Assembly: GCA_029204225.1 (NCBI GenBank) | Contig: CM055092.1 | Span: 98,896,912 to 98,960,911 of the forward strand | Direction: 5' to 3' | DNA: 64,000 nt | Origin: Diphasiastrum complanatum | Lineage: Eukaryota > Streptophyta > Lycopodiopsida > Lycopodiales > Lycopodiaceae | Part shown: one piece after another, positions 23,523 through 34,932 of the stretch | Layout of the letters: the number at the start of each line of letters is the position of its first letter | Numbering within the stretch: position 1 is the stretch's first letter | The notes under the pieces: model-generated | Database searches by the model: none | Told to the model about the DNA's origin: nothing | Seen by the model: only the letters and a program-made list of their open reading frames with translations | Made by a program: the position numbers and the translations under genes

Positions 23523-24489
23523 TCATTTAGACTTTCGTTTCTTTCTTCGATCGGTATCATTGGCTTCTGTGTCTGATGAGTCACTAGAATCAGAATCAGA
23601 ATTGGAAAAACTTAAACTAGATTTAGATTTAGATTCATCTTCACTGTCACTAGAGTCATGCTTAGATTTTTGAGTACGTTTGGTAGAACATCTTTTACGT
23701 GCTAACTTGGAAGTCTCATAATTCTCAGCACTTACTATGACTACTGTTAAAGATGTCATATCTCCTTGTCTACAGTATCGGTCAATTTTCGATGGTAAAC
23801 TTGCCAAAAATCACTTGATCTGCATTGTGACAGGGTACACACCCGTTAGTTTTCCAATTAGATTCTCTACTTTTCATGTATACCTTCGAAGCAATTCTTT
23901 TTTTTTCTTCTGGACATTATTAAGTCGTCCAAGGATTTTGGACGAATAACCAATTTCTCGAAAATAGTTTAAAAATGCATCTTTCAGTAGTACCCAGATG
24001 GCAACACATCTTGGTTCAACTTGACTGTACCATGTGTGTGGCTTGCTTTCTCAGAAAACCTGGAAAAATTCGCAACTTGTCTGCATCAGCACCTTGGTTA
24101 TTCGAGTTAGCAATTGACTCGAACTGTTAAATGTAAATGTCAGCATGATATGAAGATGTTCCTTTAAAATAATCATATTTGATCTTCGAGATTGAAGTAA
24201 AGCGAGGAGCCAGGCCATCCATAATCAGCTTTGGAACTGGATTCGGATCAGGCTTTGGAACTGGATTAACAAATTTAGAACCTAATTCAGCTACAGCAGA
24301 AGCTTCAGTTTCTAGTAGGTTTTCATAATTAAAATTCAAGAAGCGAGATTCTCTTCTTTGCAAAGATTCTTGAATTCTTTTGAAAAAAAAAACTCGAATG
24401 TTGAGGTTATTCCCGACGAATTGTAAATAAATAAAATCGACCAATAAAATGTGCTGCGAGAGCATGGCATCCTGTGCGTATAAGCCCAT
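23523..24489 (-). pseudogene. gypsy gag N-terminal part with Ser/Asp-rich block (copy 2)
   Basis: 24127-24489 reads MGLYAQDAM to KYDYFKGTSSYHADIYI. 23523-23807 ends with the acidic, Ser-rich run also seen in copy 1 (DSDSSDSSDTEANDTDRRKK). A stop directly after ADIYI and further frame changes near 23900-24120 break the reading frame. The core W-x-LK motif lies near 23980 in another frame. Confidence 0.7.
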
Positions 24490-24496
24490 GGCCCAA

Positions 24497-25225
24497 TGAG
24501 CACGCAAGCTTAAGTTGTAAATAAAATAAAATAGACTTGGGCCTTTGTAATTAAAATAAAACTTAAGGCCCAAAGTCAATTTCAAACTTAGAGTTTACTT
24601 TTCTTAGAGTTGGGTCCAACTTTGGACTCACATGAATCTTGTGATTTCCAATGTACTTTTTGTGGACCTTTGGATCAAGTTGGGTCCAAGATGAATGAAT
24701 AGGATCAATATAAATATTAGCCAATAGGATTTTGGGGCAAGGGCCTTCCTCATTTTATAAAAAGACACCATTTATACTTTGTTTCCATGCTTAATGAGGA
24801 GGAGGAAACTCTACCACTTTTTGGAGAGAAGCATCCTCATTTGCTATTCACTACTTGCTAATGCTTTTGATTGTGTTTCCATTGTTTCCTATTTTTCTTG
24901 TTGATTGGTTGTCATAGTTAATGTTTCTCCATTAGCAAGCATAAGAAGCATCTGAGCTAACCTCCACTCTCACCCTCTATCTCTCTCTTTCTCTCTTCTC
25001 TTCTCTCAATCTCTTCTAATCTTCCCTTTCCTTTCACCTACAATTATGATGAAGGTAGTTTAGGGGAGTAGAGTTAGTGGAAGTAGTGGTAGTGGTGGTA
25101 GAGTTAGATAAAAAGTAGGAAACTAAATAAAAGTAGCATCTATGCATAGTTAGGTGTCTATCCAGTGAACTAACGTTTGTTGACAGGGAGGAGCTGTACT
25201 ACTACATCGGATCGAAGACCCTACA
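24497..25225 (+). repeat. putative gypsy LTR (plus strand)
   Basis: Ends with ACCCTACA one base before a gypsy-type primer site. It contains a good TATA box (TTTTATAAAAAG near 24754) with a long untranslated leader after it. The left limit is placed where similarity between the two gypsy copies ends and is uncertain. No partner LTR was found. Plus orientation is opposite to the gypsy body on its left. Confidence 0.5.
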
Positions 25226-25226
25226 G

Positions 25227-25244
25227 TGGCGCCATTGCCGGGGA
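25227..25244 (+). promoter_or_regulatory. gypsy primer-binding site
   Basis: TGGCGCCATTGCCGGGGA, one mismatch from the TGGCGCCGTTGCCGGGGA site common in plant Ty3/gypsy elements of the Athila/Tat type. After it come about 310 bp of leader, cut off at 25556 by CACTA-related sequence. Confidence 0.8.
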
Positions 25245-25555
25245 TAGGTTTTCACTAACTAGTATAGTTGTATTTTAGCTATTTCTTGCTTTTTAGAGTA
25301 GTTTTAGGTAGATTTTTGGGAGTTTAGAGTTAGTTTTCTATATTTTTTTGTGTTTGGACTATTCACAGCTAGGGGAGGAGGTCTGAGAGGGTAGAGGAGG
25401 CCTTGAACAGCTTATAAGGGATTGAAACCCAAACCAACCAACCAAAGAACCCAAAAAACTCACCAATCTATATTTTGGAGAGAAAACGAGCCCAAAATCT
25501 CAAGAAAGAGGAAAAAGAAGGTGTTGGATTCCTTGAAGTCAATCAAGTGAGGCAT

Positions 25556-26992
25556 CTTTCAATCAAGAAAGTCCGAGTAGTGCACGAGACCAAAGTTCAA
25601 TCTCTGGAGAGCTTGAGTATGTAGGAATTATTCAAGATATATATGAAGTGTGTTTTGGTAAAAATGGTAAATAGTTTTGTTTGATGTGAAATGGTTCAAA
25701 ATCAATTATCAAGGGTCAAATGCAACCGTGAAAAGAGATTGTAGTGGATTTTTTGCTATCGATTCAACCAAGACATTAAGCATGGATTTTTCAAACACAT
25801 TGGTGTTGCCTTGTCATTGTGAACAGGTGTGTCACATGAGTTTGACATCCATTTTTTCTCAATCATAATCAGTAATATACACTATTTCATTGCAATTCCA
25901 TGACATTGTTTGAACAAACTTTTTAACTTAACATTGTTAAATGTGCAAGTATTTTTTCAACCAGATCGACTAAACAACTGTGAAAAGTATAGTACTAAGG
26001 GCCATAAATGGATCTTTGAATGATCCACAAGGTGATAGTATGCTTGTTAAACAATCTATCAGAAACTAGTCTCAGAAAACAAGATCTAGTTTAGCAGCTT
26101 GATAGGAAACAAGTAGAGACAATCAAAGCATTGATCAATTAGTATAATCCAACTCCACACGTGTGGAAATAAGGCTGTAGTACGGCCTGTAGACAGTGTT
26201 TACAAAGTGCCAAAGCTGGGTTTCATTGGAAAAATAGAGTAATCACCATACAATGAGAGGAAACTCGAGTTTCTCCTTGAGGCTCCAAAAAGTTTCTATC
26301 TTCTCACTATGGAGAATGGGAATACATAGTAAAACACACTTCCTTTGCAAAGTTAGGTGAAAATCCAGCATGTAATAAGGAAGTAGACTCCACTTTCTTG
26401 CCCTAATTTGAAAACCCTAGCCTAGATTCAAGAGTCATGCTTGGTAGGTGCATGGTGAGTACAAATCTCATCATAAATCATGGTCTAGATCTTACAAAGT
26501 AGGAATCACTACCAAATAGACACAACCACTCCTCTTGACTCGTGGTAACCTACTTTAGGTGTGTATGTACAAGTGGCACTTTGGCCATTGAAGCAACCAA
26601 CAAACAATATTGACAAAATGTACAATATTCTACATGGCTAGATTTGCCAATGTAGGCAATTTTTCACAACAACAAGTGGTGGTATGTTGTTCAGGTTAGC
26701 CACACGCAAGACATGTATTTGAAAATGCATACATTGAGAATGAAATGGAAGACTTGAATATTGACAACACAAACATGGACGTTGATGAGGATATAAAAAT
26801 ATCTCCAAGTTTTTTAAATATTATAGAATATACTATAAATAAATCGAATGATTCTAACACAAACGACAATATTGAGAGAGTCCGATTACTATAGTACTGA
26901 TAATGAAATTCATCTAAGCGGAGATGAGTTGCAAGATGTACTGGCTGATGAATTTGAATCTTGTTATGATTAATAATATATATATATATATA
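25556..26992 (+). pseudogene. CACTA transposase DUF4216 region and acidic tail (copy A), split by a solo LTR
   Basis: Reads YVGIIQDIYEVCFGKNGK, then in the next frame FDVKWFKINYQGSNATVKRD, SGFFAIDSTK and PCHCEQV, a DUF4216-type pattern found at the C-terminus of TNP2-family proteins. It continues as QVFFQPDRLNN up to 25978. The solo LTR 25979-26668 interrupts it, and the frame resumes as KWWYVVQVSHTQ at 26674. The acidic tail (NAYIENEMEDLNIDNTNMD) ends near 26972. One base is missing near 25675. Joining across the insertion gives the same PDR...WWYVVQV pattern as 17284-17334. Confidence 0.8.
25979..26668. mobile_element. solo LTR, 690 bp, with 5-bp target duplication
   Basis: Starts TGTGAAAAGT and ends TTTTTCACA, so it has TG...CA ends with short inverted repeats TGTGAAAA/TTTTCACA. 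ACAAC flanks it on both sides (25974-25978 and 26669-26673). The matching duplicate of this locus (62095-62745) lacks the insert. The start resembles the LTR of the copia element at 43626 (TGTGAAAAATACAG). Part of the LTR (about 25990-26330) recurs inverted at 34560-34932. Confidence 0.9.
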
Positions 26993-27001
26993 TATATATA
27001 T
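26976..27001. repeat. (TA)n microsatellite
   Basis: About 13 TA units directly after the CACTA tail; a longer TA tract occupies the same place in copy B (62744-62784). Confidence 0.9.
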
Positions 27002-28004
27002 CACAACCATTGACGTGATAAATTAATAGTTTGTGTAATTATTGCATCTTTATAATAGATTTTTGTATTTTTCAAGTTCATCTTGAGTTCTATCTAGCAA
27101 TCACTTCTGATTCATTTTAAATCAAATGCTTTAACTGCAATCTATATCTTACTAAAGATCTAGCAAAAATTGATTGACCAAATAAAACAATTAGTGAATA
27201 TACGTTGATCATTTATATATGCTTAAAAAGTAATTTTCTTTTGAAACATCCTTACTATACTGAAAATATATATATTCAAACAATATCTTCATATCTTCAC
27301 TTTGGTCGAAATAACTTTTCTTTTCAAATAAGAAAAAAAATTGTAGATATATACTTTTTGGTTTCGATATTCTTTCTTTACTTGTTTGCTCAGTCCACAA
27401 TGTTGACATTGCAATTCATCAGAATCAAGTATGCACAATCATGTGAATTATATATTTACATAGTCATGCACAATCATGCAAATTATATATTCACATAGTC
27501 ATCATATATTCACATTATAATATGAGAAATAATGATACACTTTTTCATAGTGTTCGATTATTCATTCATCTTTGCTACCACACAAATGTATATAACATTG
27601 CTTTTTTTTCATCAACAAATTTTTGGAACATAACGATTTCGTCAAAGCATAATAATTTGACATCATGATCATTTAATTTTTAGTTCAAAATCATGATCAC
27701 ATAATAATCATTTTATTATTAGTCAACACTTATTCAAAATCTCAAAAGAAGTCTTATTCAAATTAATCCAACTTTGAAATTCTCTGCAAATTTGCCACGT
27801 GTGGCAAATCTCCAAAATTACACTTCTAGTGAAAGTTGGTTAAATAACAGTCATGCATGGCACTTCCACGCGTGGCTCAACCATGACAGTCACTTTGGCA
27901 CTCATTTTTTAAAATTCTATTTTAAAAACAAATTGTGTGGTACTGCCATGTGTGGCAGTGCCACGCAAAACTAAACAATTTATTGTCGGACCCCACCTCC
28001 TTTG
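27002..28004. other. AT-rich CACTA-flank sequence, duplicated at 62785-63712
   Basis: No gene recognised. Contains two nearby copies of CATAGTCATGCACAATCATG-like text and palindromic GCCACGTGTGGC near 27794. The whole stretch recurs in order in copy B with small indels, so it is part of the duplicated unit. Confidence 0.7.
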
Positions 28005-28270
28005 AGTTTCTCTCTCTAGTCGAGTTTTCTCACATGGATTTTCTCTCTACCTGAGAGAAGGGCATTTCCAGACTTATATTTCAATTGTACAAGTATCCAC
28101 ACTTGTGAATGTACTTGTCTTGATGATTTATGCATGGTAGAAAGTGCTCTTGCCTTAGATTTATGCAATAGATCTTGATGTTCGATCTATGTGTGATCTA
28201 TGTGCAATCATAAAGTCTTAGGAGATCAATAACGCACTTTGTGGCACTCCCACATGTGTGAATCTGAACA
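28005..28270 (+). repeat. 3' part of a copia LTR (copy A)
   Basis: Ends TGTGAATCTGAACA just before a primer site. It resembles the reverse complement of the 38817 element's LTR (CTCTCTCTAC-CTGAGAG, GGAGATCA, ACACGTGTGAAATTCAACA), so it is a related family in the opposite orientation. The left limit is unclear. Confidence 0.65.
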
Positions 28271-28283
28271 TGGTATCAGAGCT
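28271..28283 (+). promoter_or_regulatory. copia primer-binding site
   Basis: TGGTATCAGAGCT directly after the LTR end; copy B has TGATATCAGAGCT at 63951-63963, one change. Confidence 0.85.
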
Positions 28284-28404
28284 AGCCTAAGATATCCATG
28301 CATATGTCAATTTGATGTGAAAATTTGCCTTGAAATCAAGACTTTTTTAGTGTACTTGCATCTACCAAAATTTGAATGGTTGGTGCTTCTCCAAGGTGGA
28401 TACC

Positions 28405-29111
28405 TCAAAGTGATGTAGGTAGGGCACCTAACCTATGTAGACACGTCAATTTAGTCTCACTTCTTGCTTTTTGATCCAAAAACTCAAGGGAAAGCTTGTC
28501 AATCTTGTCTATTTGAGATCTAGACAATTTTTTGAGGTCATAGCCACATAGTTTCATGCAATCCAATTGTATTTGAGTCATTTGTGAATGTTTTTGAGTG
28601 CTTGAGTCAAGTTGACCCAAACTTTGTCCATGCACTATCTTGGGATGAGAGTTTGATCTAGTTTGAGAGAGATTGGTAGAGCTAGTGAGATAGGTCTCAC
28701 ACCAAGTCTCATATTGGAAACATTCATCTTTATGATATGTAGGGACATCCTAGCCCTTTTCTTGTACTTTTGGACATCTTGGAGCTCTTGAGACTCCTCC
28801 TCAAGTCCTAGCACAATCTCCATCACATCTTGGGGCACCAAAATCGAGTCCATCCTCACCTTCCAAATGTCATAATTGGAGGTGTTCAATCACTCACTTG
28901 ACATTAATAGGAAGGAACCTATGGAAGCCATGAAAAGTGAAAAAGATGTCTTGTAATGGATCAGAAGGTGTTGCTTCTCTCTCAATAATGGATCCTTAAA
29001 AGGTGCACTACCCAAACTAAGATGTCTCCACCTGCAAGTAAGGATCTTCAAGCCTCCACGGATCTTTCCTCCACCTGTGTCCCTAATCTTAATCACAAAG
29101 GTAGATAACAA
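28405..29111 (-). pseudogene. copia gag N-terminal remnant
   Basis: The minus-strand block 28635-28889 has NTSNYDIWKVRMDSILVPQD and KKRARMSLHIIKMNVSNM, corresponding to SSSNYSTWKVRMESLL and KKAKRALHIIKMNVTNE at the start of the intact polyprotein at 48229. It faces the primer site at 28271, so it does not belong to that LTR. The rest (28405-28635, 28890-29111) is open but not recognisable. Confidence 0.75.
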
Positions 29112-29725
29112 GTGGCCTCAAGTATTCACCACCCAACCATAGCTAGCTAGCACATGCAATCCTGCATCTAGGCTAATCTAGCACCTCCTTGCTAACCAAT
29201 AACTAACCACAAGCATACCACCACACACCATAGCATACTCAAGATCCAAACCCTACTTATGTCTCATACCATAAGCAAGATCCAAACCCTAAGCATACTA
29301 CACTCAAGAAAACACTCTATACACTAGTAGCCACACTAGAGCATAAGCATAGCAAACAAGAGAGATCTCTCCTCCTCCTCATGGGTGCCCTTCTCCTCTC
29401 ATATAGATGGCAATTGGCACCCTCCAATACACTATGGAGTTCCATGCACAACCAATGAGAAAGAGAGAGGCCTAGAGGAGTTAAAGAACCTTTATAGGCT
29501 TATGGAAGGTCAAGAGACTTCTTCCATAACCTATGACTCTTTGAATGCTTTTCTTATGGGAGTTGGACCCTTTGGAAGGGCACCCTCCTACTAGGTCCCA
29601 TTGCCCAAGTTGTGCTTGTATACTTTGGTCCAAGACCAATAAAGTGATATGGTTCAAGGTTGAGGCCCAAGGTTTAGAAAAATAGCCAAACACCCATGGT
29701 AATGATTTTCTAACACCTCACTATA
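29112..29725. other. No recognised gene
   Basis: Contains AAGATCCAAACCCTA twice (near 29241 and 29278) and low-complexity text with repeated AGCATA. A weak primer-site-like TCTCATACCATAAG occurs near 29263, which could belong to the minus-strand gag remnant, but this is speculative. Confidence 0.35.
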
Positions 29726-29945
29726 TTCCATACCTCTGACCAAGGCATAGACACCTACCTGCCCTTATCCAAGGACACCAATACCTTAATATAAAGGCAC
29801 ATATCCTTAATCCTTACGGTATCCCTTATTCAAGGGTAACTTGATTCCATACCTCCGACCAAGGTATAGTTACTTGTATGCTCTTATCCAAAGGCACCTA
29901 CCCTTAATTGTAAGGGTACCCCTTATCCAAGGGTAACTTGCCATT
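29726..29945. repeat. imperfect tandem repeat, two units of about 100-120 bp
   Basis: TTCCATACCTC-GACCAAGG-ATAG occurs at 29726 and 29845, and CCCTTAT-CAAGGGTAACTTG at about 29823 and 29920. Shorter inverted text (CCCTTA/TAAGGG) is interspersed. Confidence 0.7.
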
Positions 29946-30015
29946 TAGTCCCCAACACTAAATGGACACATAGGGGTCACTGAAGTACTGCTAGTTACAT
30001 AGGTATGTAACAGAG

Positions 30016-30300
30016 GTGAAGAGGCTTTCCTCACAAAAGACAAATCCAAAGGCAAAGGTAAAGGCAAAGGCAAAGGCAAATAGTCCAAAGGTGGTAACTC
30101 AGATCATGATGATCACTCTTCCTCCTCCTCTTCTTTTAGAAAAAAATATAAGTCAAAGTTCAAGAAGGACAAATCAAAGGAGGAGAGTGATGAGGAGTCA
30201 TCACAAACAAGTTGCAAATCCAACAATAAGTGCTACTTTTGTGGTAAGAATGGGCATTTTGCTTCTAATTGTTACAAGAAGAAAGAGCTTAAGAGGGATG
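30016..30300 (+). pseudogene. copia gag C-terminal zinc knuckle
   Basis: In one plus frame: GEEAFLTKDKSKGKGKGKGK, a stop, a Ser-rich run, then CYFCGKNGHFASNCYKKK, a perfect CX2CX4HX4C. It parallels residues 203-268 of the intact polyprotein (GGEEAFFTKGKFKGKGKGKG, CFYCGIKGHFANEC). Protease does not follow, so it is a truncated fragment. Confidence 0.8.
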
Positions 30301-31140
30301 GTGATGTGGTAGCAAGTGGGACTAGATGTGGTAATATTTCAAGATTGATGTTAATCCTTGTGGACGTGTGGCCAAGAGGAACTTGGATCATCTCAAGGAG
30401 GAGAAGGCAAGTAATCTACCTCAACCTGTGTTCCAAGATGATAAGGCTCATGAAGATGGTGCTTTGGCAAAAACACATGGAGAGTTATTATTTCATGTGA
30501 CTTATTACTTAAAGAATTCAATTGGAGGTATCTCCTATCAAAGGTACTTGATATGAAGATTGCAATAATCGATACTTTGGGGATCTTTAGAGCCATATGC
30601 TTTGTCAACATTCATTTGAAAGTAAGGAATAAGGAGGATCTAATCTCAATCTAGAGGATGATGGTAGGATTTTCAAATCTACCAAAAATCCAAGTGTATG
30701 GTGGAGATTTGTCAAGGCTTGAGGAGGAGGCTTCTCAACACAAGGTTTTATGGAGATATTCAAGAGTCGAGGCCGAGTCTATGTGGCTCACTTTTCATGG
30801 CAAAGAGGGGCAAGTTTCAGGTGGTATCTACTCCAACATTCTCACTTATGCTTCTCTTCCATTATTTGATATACCATCTTGGTTTATTGAGATTTCTACA
30901 TCTCAAAGTTCAAGTCAGACAATACTAGTTTTGTATGATGCCTATTATATGGAAATATTCTTGTCATTGATGGCTTAGATATGTTTCCAAATCATTTTGA
31001 AAGCAAGTGGTTGTCTCATCAAATGTATGCTCTTGGATCTAGTAAGAGCAAGAATGAGTTTGTTACTCATAGTGTGAAAAATCATGTTTTTACATGTTTT
31101 GAGGCAATTCGTAAACTTCTCTTGAGATTAAGTGAAACAT
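30301..31140 (+). other. Unrecognised coding-like spacer
   Basis: Open plus-strand stretches 30368-30556 (VAKRNLDHLKEEKASN in one frame) and 30658-30978 follow the zinc-knuckle fragment. I cannot assign them. They may be decayed host or transposon coding sequence. Confidence 0.3.
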
Positions 31141-32460
31141 CCTTGTAGTCTAGGTCGAATTTTAACTCAGGGTCAAATACTGGCTCGAGTGAAATTTGAA
31201 TTCTTCTTCATCATTCCAGCCAAAGCAGAACCTGTTCTACGAATATTGTAAGAGGATTGGCCATCTCATCAAGAATTGCAGAATACTCAAGTACAACAAT
31301 GAAAAGAAGATGCAGTCCCAACAACAAGCAAATGCTGCTTCAACCAGTTACTCGCTCTAGCATGAAGAGATAGATGAAACTACATTTTTGACCAAAGTCG
31401 AAGAGCAACAGGATATCGATTCCTGGTATTTGGACTCAGGTGCAACACAACACATGACTCACGATCAAGACTGGTTCCATGACTACAAGTCATACACCCA
31501 TTCTAGAGTTGTGCAACTTGGAGACAACTCAACTCATTCCATTGCGGGTGAAGGAACAGTCAGAACCAAATTCCCGAAAGGTGATGTAATGTTTTTGTCC
31601 AATGCTCTTCACATTCCAAATCTAACCAAAAACTTGCTCTCAGTTAGCAAAATCACAGATTCAGGTCAGAGGGTCGAATTTGATAGACAAGGCTGCACTA
31701 TTCTTGACGAATCTAGAAAAATTTTTGCTTTTAGTAGAAGATGTGGCAATTTGCACAAACTCAGTTACTCCTATTCTACAAGTAGTCAAGCTCTTTTTAC
31801 TACTACTTCTGATTCAAATAATATGTCATAGATTAGGCCATTTAAATTCTAGTTGTAATCAGCAAATGTTAAAACAAAACTTAGTACAAAATTTACCCTT
31901 CATTAGCAAATCCAATACTCCATGTAAAAGCTATATTTCCAGCAAGCATGTTAGAAGTTCAATCATTTCAGATCCAGAATATATTTCTAAAAATTTGCTA
32001 GATCTTGTACTCATGGACATTTGTGGTCCTATGTAGACCAGTTCCACAAGAGGAGTTGTCTATTTGTTGATTATTATTGATGACTTCTCTCAAAGGACTA
32101 ACATATTTCTTGAAGAACAAATCCAATACTCTCAAGTTCTTTATGCAGTTCAAGGCATCATCAGAAAAATCGACCCAGAGAAGAATCAAAGCTTTTATAC
32201 TCAGATGCAGAGGGAGTATTTATCTCCAACAAACTCAAAGACTTCTACAAGGCAACCGGAATACAACAACATTTTACAACAAGCTCACCTCAGTTAAATG
32301 GTGTAGCTAAATGGAAGACTCAGTCACTCATTAAAAGTGCAAGGAGCATGTTGGCCCGTGCATCTCTTCCAAAGAAGTTCTGGGCAGAAGTTGTTACTAC
32401 AACAACCTACCTTCAAAATTGATCCATTTCAGAGGCCCTGAATGGAAAGACACTTTATCA
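31141..32460 (+). pseudogene. copia pol: zinc knuckle, protease, integrase (outer nested element)
   Basis: Begins with a gag tail and a knuckle with its first Cys lost (YEYCKRIGHLIKNC). The protease block 31388-31831 carries DSWYLDSGATQHMTHDQDWF with the catalytic DSGA. Then come a pre-integrase piece (HRLGHLNSSC), integrase core pieces (DLVLMDICGPM, IIDDFSQRT) and AKWKTQSLIKSARSMLARA. The catalytic-Glu segment reads GVAKWKTQ where the family has GVAERKNR, so the Glu is lost. Several frameshifts. It stops at about 32460, where unrelated sequence begins. RNase H of probably the same element resumes at 38240. The protease block is closely matched at 59750-60040. Confidence 0.85.
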
Positions 32461-34110
32461 GGTGCATCCGACGACTTGAATCCAACATTCCATTCCATTT
32501 GCATCCCACATTTTTGCAACTGACACCACAAAAATTTTCGAAAAAATAAAACCCATACCATAAGGAAGCCCTTTTCATACTAAGTCTCCCCTTGCCTTCC
32601 TTACAAAAACCCTTAACAAATCCAAAAAACACCAAAAACACCAAAAATCAGACCACACCGAAAAAGAAAAAAAGCAAAGCCCAAAAAAAAACAAAAATCC
32701 AAAAACACCAGAAACACATACACAACACAAAATAAACACACCAGTATCCAATGGACCAACAAAAATATCCTAAAATCCCAGGAGATGATCCATACGAGGT
32801 AAGGTCCCCTACAATTGAACAAATCTGACATCATACATTCTACCGAATGTGGTCCCAACTCCAAGAGCCATGCACAAACCCATTCGAGGAACAAGAACCC
32901 GATAGAGCTGAGTCCTCAAGCGCACGACCCCATTTTTATGCTGCTGAACCCTCACAGGACAGAACCAACATTAATGGTGCTTCTGCTACCCACAGTGCTC
33001 ATCTTGAGAAATGTACACCCAAGCTAGATCTACCAAAGGTTGACGGTAGTTTGGCCCCTCAACAATTTTTGCAAATCTTTGAGAATACATGTGATGTGTA
33101 TGGCAAAACATCTCCCGCTGCTATGGTCCAACTATTTTCGATGACCATGATCGCTACAGCACGCGATTGGTTTTTCAACCTTGATCATGAAGATAAGATA
33201 GACTGGTCAATTCTAAAAGAGTCCTTTATCACACGCTTTAAGCCCTTTCGCTTAATAGAGAGCCCTTTTGTCAAATTGAGTAAGATCAAGATGGCGAAAG
33301 ATGAACGTGTATGAGACTATATCGAGCGTTTCAAATGCCTCAAAAGTCAAGTACAAGAACAGCCCTTTGAACAAATGCTCAACATATGGTTCTTAGTCGG
33401 CCTTCCAAGTGGATTAGACTCGAGCTTAAATCTAGTGATGAATATATGAGCCTAAGGTTAGCTATGTCTGATGCCATCAAAGAAGAAGACGAGGGATCAG
33501 ATGTTGATGAATCCAGAGAAAGGAGAATACCACGTGCTCTTGTCCATGAGTCAAAGGCGATCGAGGACACCCGAGATCAACTTTGGAAATCCCAGTTGGA
33601 GTTGCTTAATAAGAAACACCAACTACAAATGGAGAAACTCACCAATGAGTTTCAAACTACCTTGAAGTCTATCCAAAGCAATATGCCTGGTCATCCAAAC
33701 ACTTCACAGGTACCTTATAGATGAAAACCAATATGGTGCCCACACTTCAGGGCTATGCATCATGCTGACGCTTGTCCTTCATATCAACCTATCCACACAC
33801 ATACGGTACATTCTTTGACTTATCCCGAATATCCATATGAAATTCTAGAACCATTAGTCATACAAGATGGCTATGCCGTTATACAAGGGCCATTGAACAA
33901 ATGGATGTTTCATCTATGGAAAAACTAGCCACTTCATGGTTGATTGTCCAGTCAAGACCAAGTACCATGCCGAGTGTCCCGACTGTGTCAGAAAACACAG
34001 TTTCAAAGACCATCCGAAACAACCAACTAAGATCCTACCTACCTCTCACGTCAGTTATGAATCGCAATAGGATCCTCACGACAACCACATGAGCACCATA
34101 GCAACCAACA
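32461..34110 (+). pseudogene. gypsy gag inserted in the copia interior
   Basis: The 155-codon frame 32847-33314 has LDLPKVDGSLAPQQFLQIFE, TARDWFFNLDHE, ITRFKPFRLIESPF and LSKIKMAKDERV, then a TGA where relatives continue DYIERFKCLK. The frame goes on to 33724 (EEDEGSDVDESRE, long Gln/Lys-rich helix). Two decayed zinc knuckles follow: CPHFRAMHHADAC and a frameshifted HFMVDC near 33935. 32470-32830 is Lys/Pro-rich leader-like sequence. Closest relatives in the window are 15420-16110 and 52933-53615. Confidence 0.8.
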
Positions 34111-34559
34111 GTTAATCTTGCTGCTCAATCGAGAAGTTTCTTGTAAACTTCTACAATACCGCACAATACACCAGCTCCATAATGCAAAAAGACAATATGA
34201 AATGAGTCCTTGTCGAAAGAAAGCGAAACCGATATTCCATCATCTGCTACAATGTCCAACCACTAGCAACCTCCACAGAGAATTGACAGTTTTTCTCCCC
34301 TTATACAACTTCAAATCTATTTGTCTTTCCACATGCTGATAAGATTTCCAATGCGCCAATACATAATAAATCTAGGATTCAAAAATCAAGATAGAGATTT
34401 GGTTCTAAATCTCTTGCTCATAGAGGTACTCTAGACATAGTACCTCAACCATACCTGCATCTCAAGCTATATCTTACAACATCTGCTATCAATGATGGTA
34501 GATTTCAGTATCACCAACCCTGCCTTGTTTTGACAAGGGCAAGTGAGAGTAAATCTCCT

Positions 34560-34932
34560 TACTCTACAAACAATGGAGTATTGCAATTCCCATTCTCCAT
34601 AGTGAGAAGATAGAAACTTTTTGGAGCCTCAAGGAGAAACTCGAGTTTTCTCTCATTGTATGGTGATTCCTCTATTTTTCCAATGAAACCCAGCTTTGGC
34701 ACTTTGTAAACACTGTTTACAGGCCGTACTACAGCCTTATTTCCACACATGTGGAGTTGGATTATACTAATTGATCAATGCTCTGATTGTCGCTACTTGT
34801 TTTCTATCAAGCTGCTCAACTAGATCTTGTTTTCTGATGACTAGTTTCTGATAAATTATTTAACAAGCACACAATCAACCTTGTGGATCATTCAAAGATC
34901 CATTTATGGTCCTTAGTACTATATTTTTAGAA
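34560..34932 (-). repeat. LTR fragment, inverted relative of the solo LTR
   Basis: The reverse complement matches about 25990-26330 of the solo LTR over roughly 350 bp with few changes, including GGCTGTAGTACGGCCTGTA and CTTCTCACTATGGAGAATGG. Both LTR ends are missing, so it is a truncated copy. A 63-codon open stretch is shared, but coding by an LTR is unlikely. Confidence 0.8.

Larger units (their letters stand above)
21338..24496 (-). mobile_element. Ty3/gypsy remnant, copy 2
   Basis: Near-identical to 1-3142, with the same order of gag, Ser/Asp-rich block, zinc knuckles, linker, RT and RNase H, and the same absence of a visible protease. It is less broken than copy 1: the knuckle region is one 245-codon frame and the RT block one 148-codon frame. 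The right end of similarity is at GCCCATGGC (24488-24496). Beyond it the flanks differ, with LTR-like text here and a local duplication in copy 1. Confidence 0.85.

Noticed and set aside
27784-27960. GCCACGTGTGGC palindromes as regulatory operators
   Set aside because: CACGTG-type text is scattered in several LTR-related stretches, so it is more likely repeat composition than a defined site.
29728-29945. CRISPR-like array
   Set aside because: Only two diverged units of more than 95 bp, in plant DNA with no cas genes.
32613-32894. minus-strand Phe/Leu/Cys-rich frame resembling a membrane protein
   Set aside because: It is the complement of a Lys/Pro/Asn-rich leader of a gypsy gag on the plus strand.
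34559-34750. 63-codon frame conserved between 26.2 kb and 34.6 kb
   Set aside because: Both copies are within an LTR; conservation is explained by the shared repeat.
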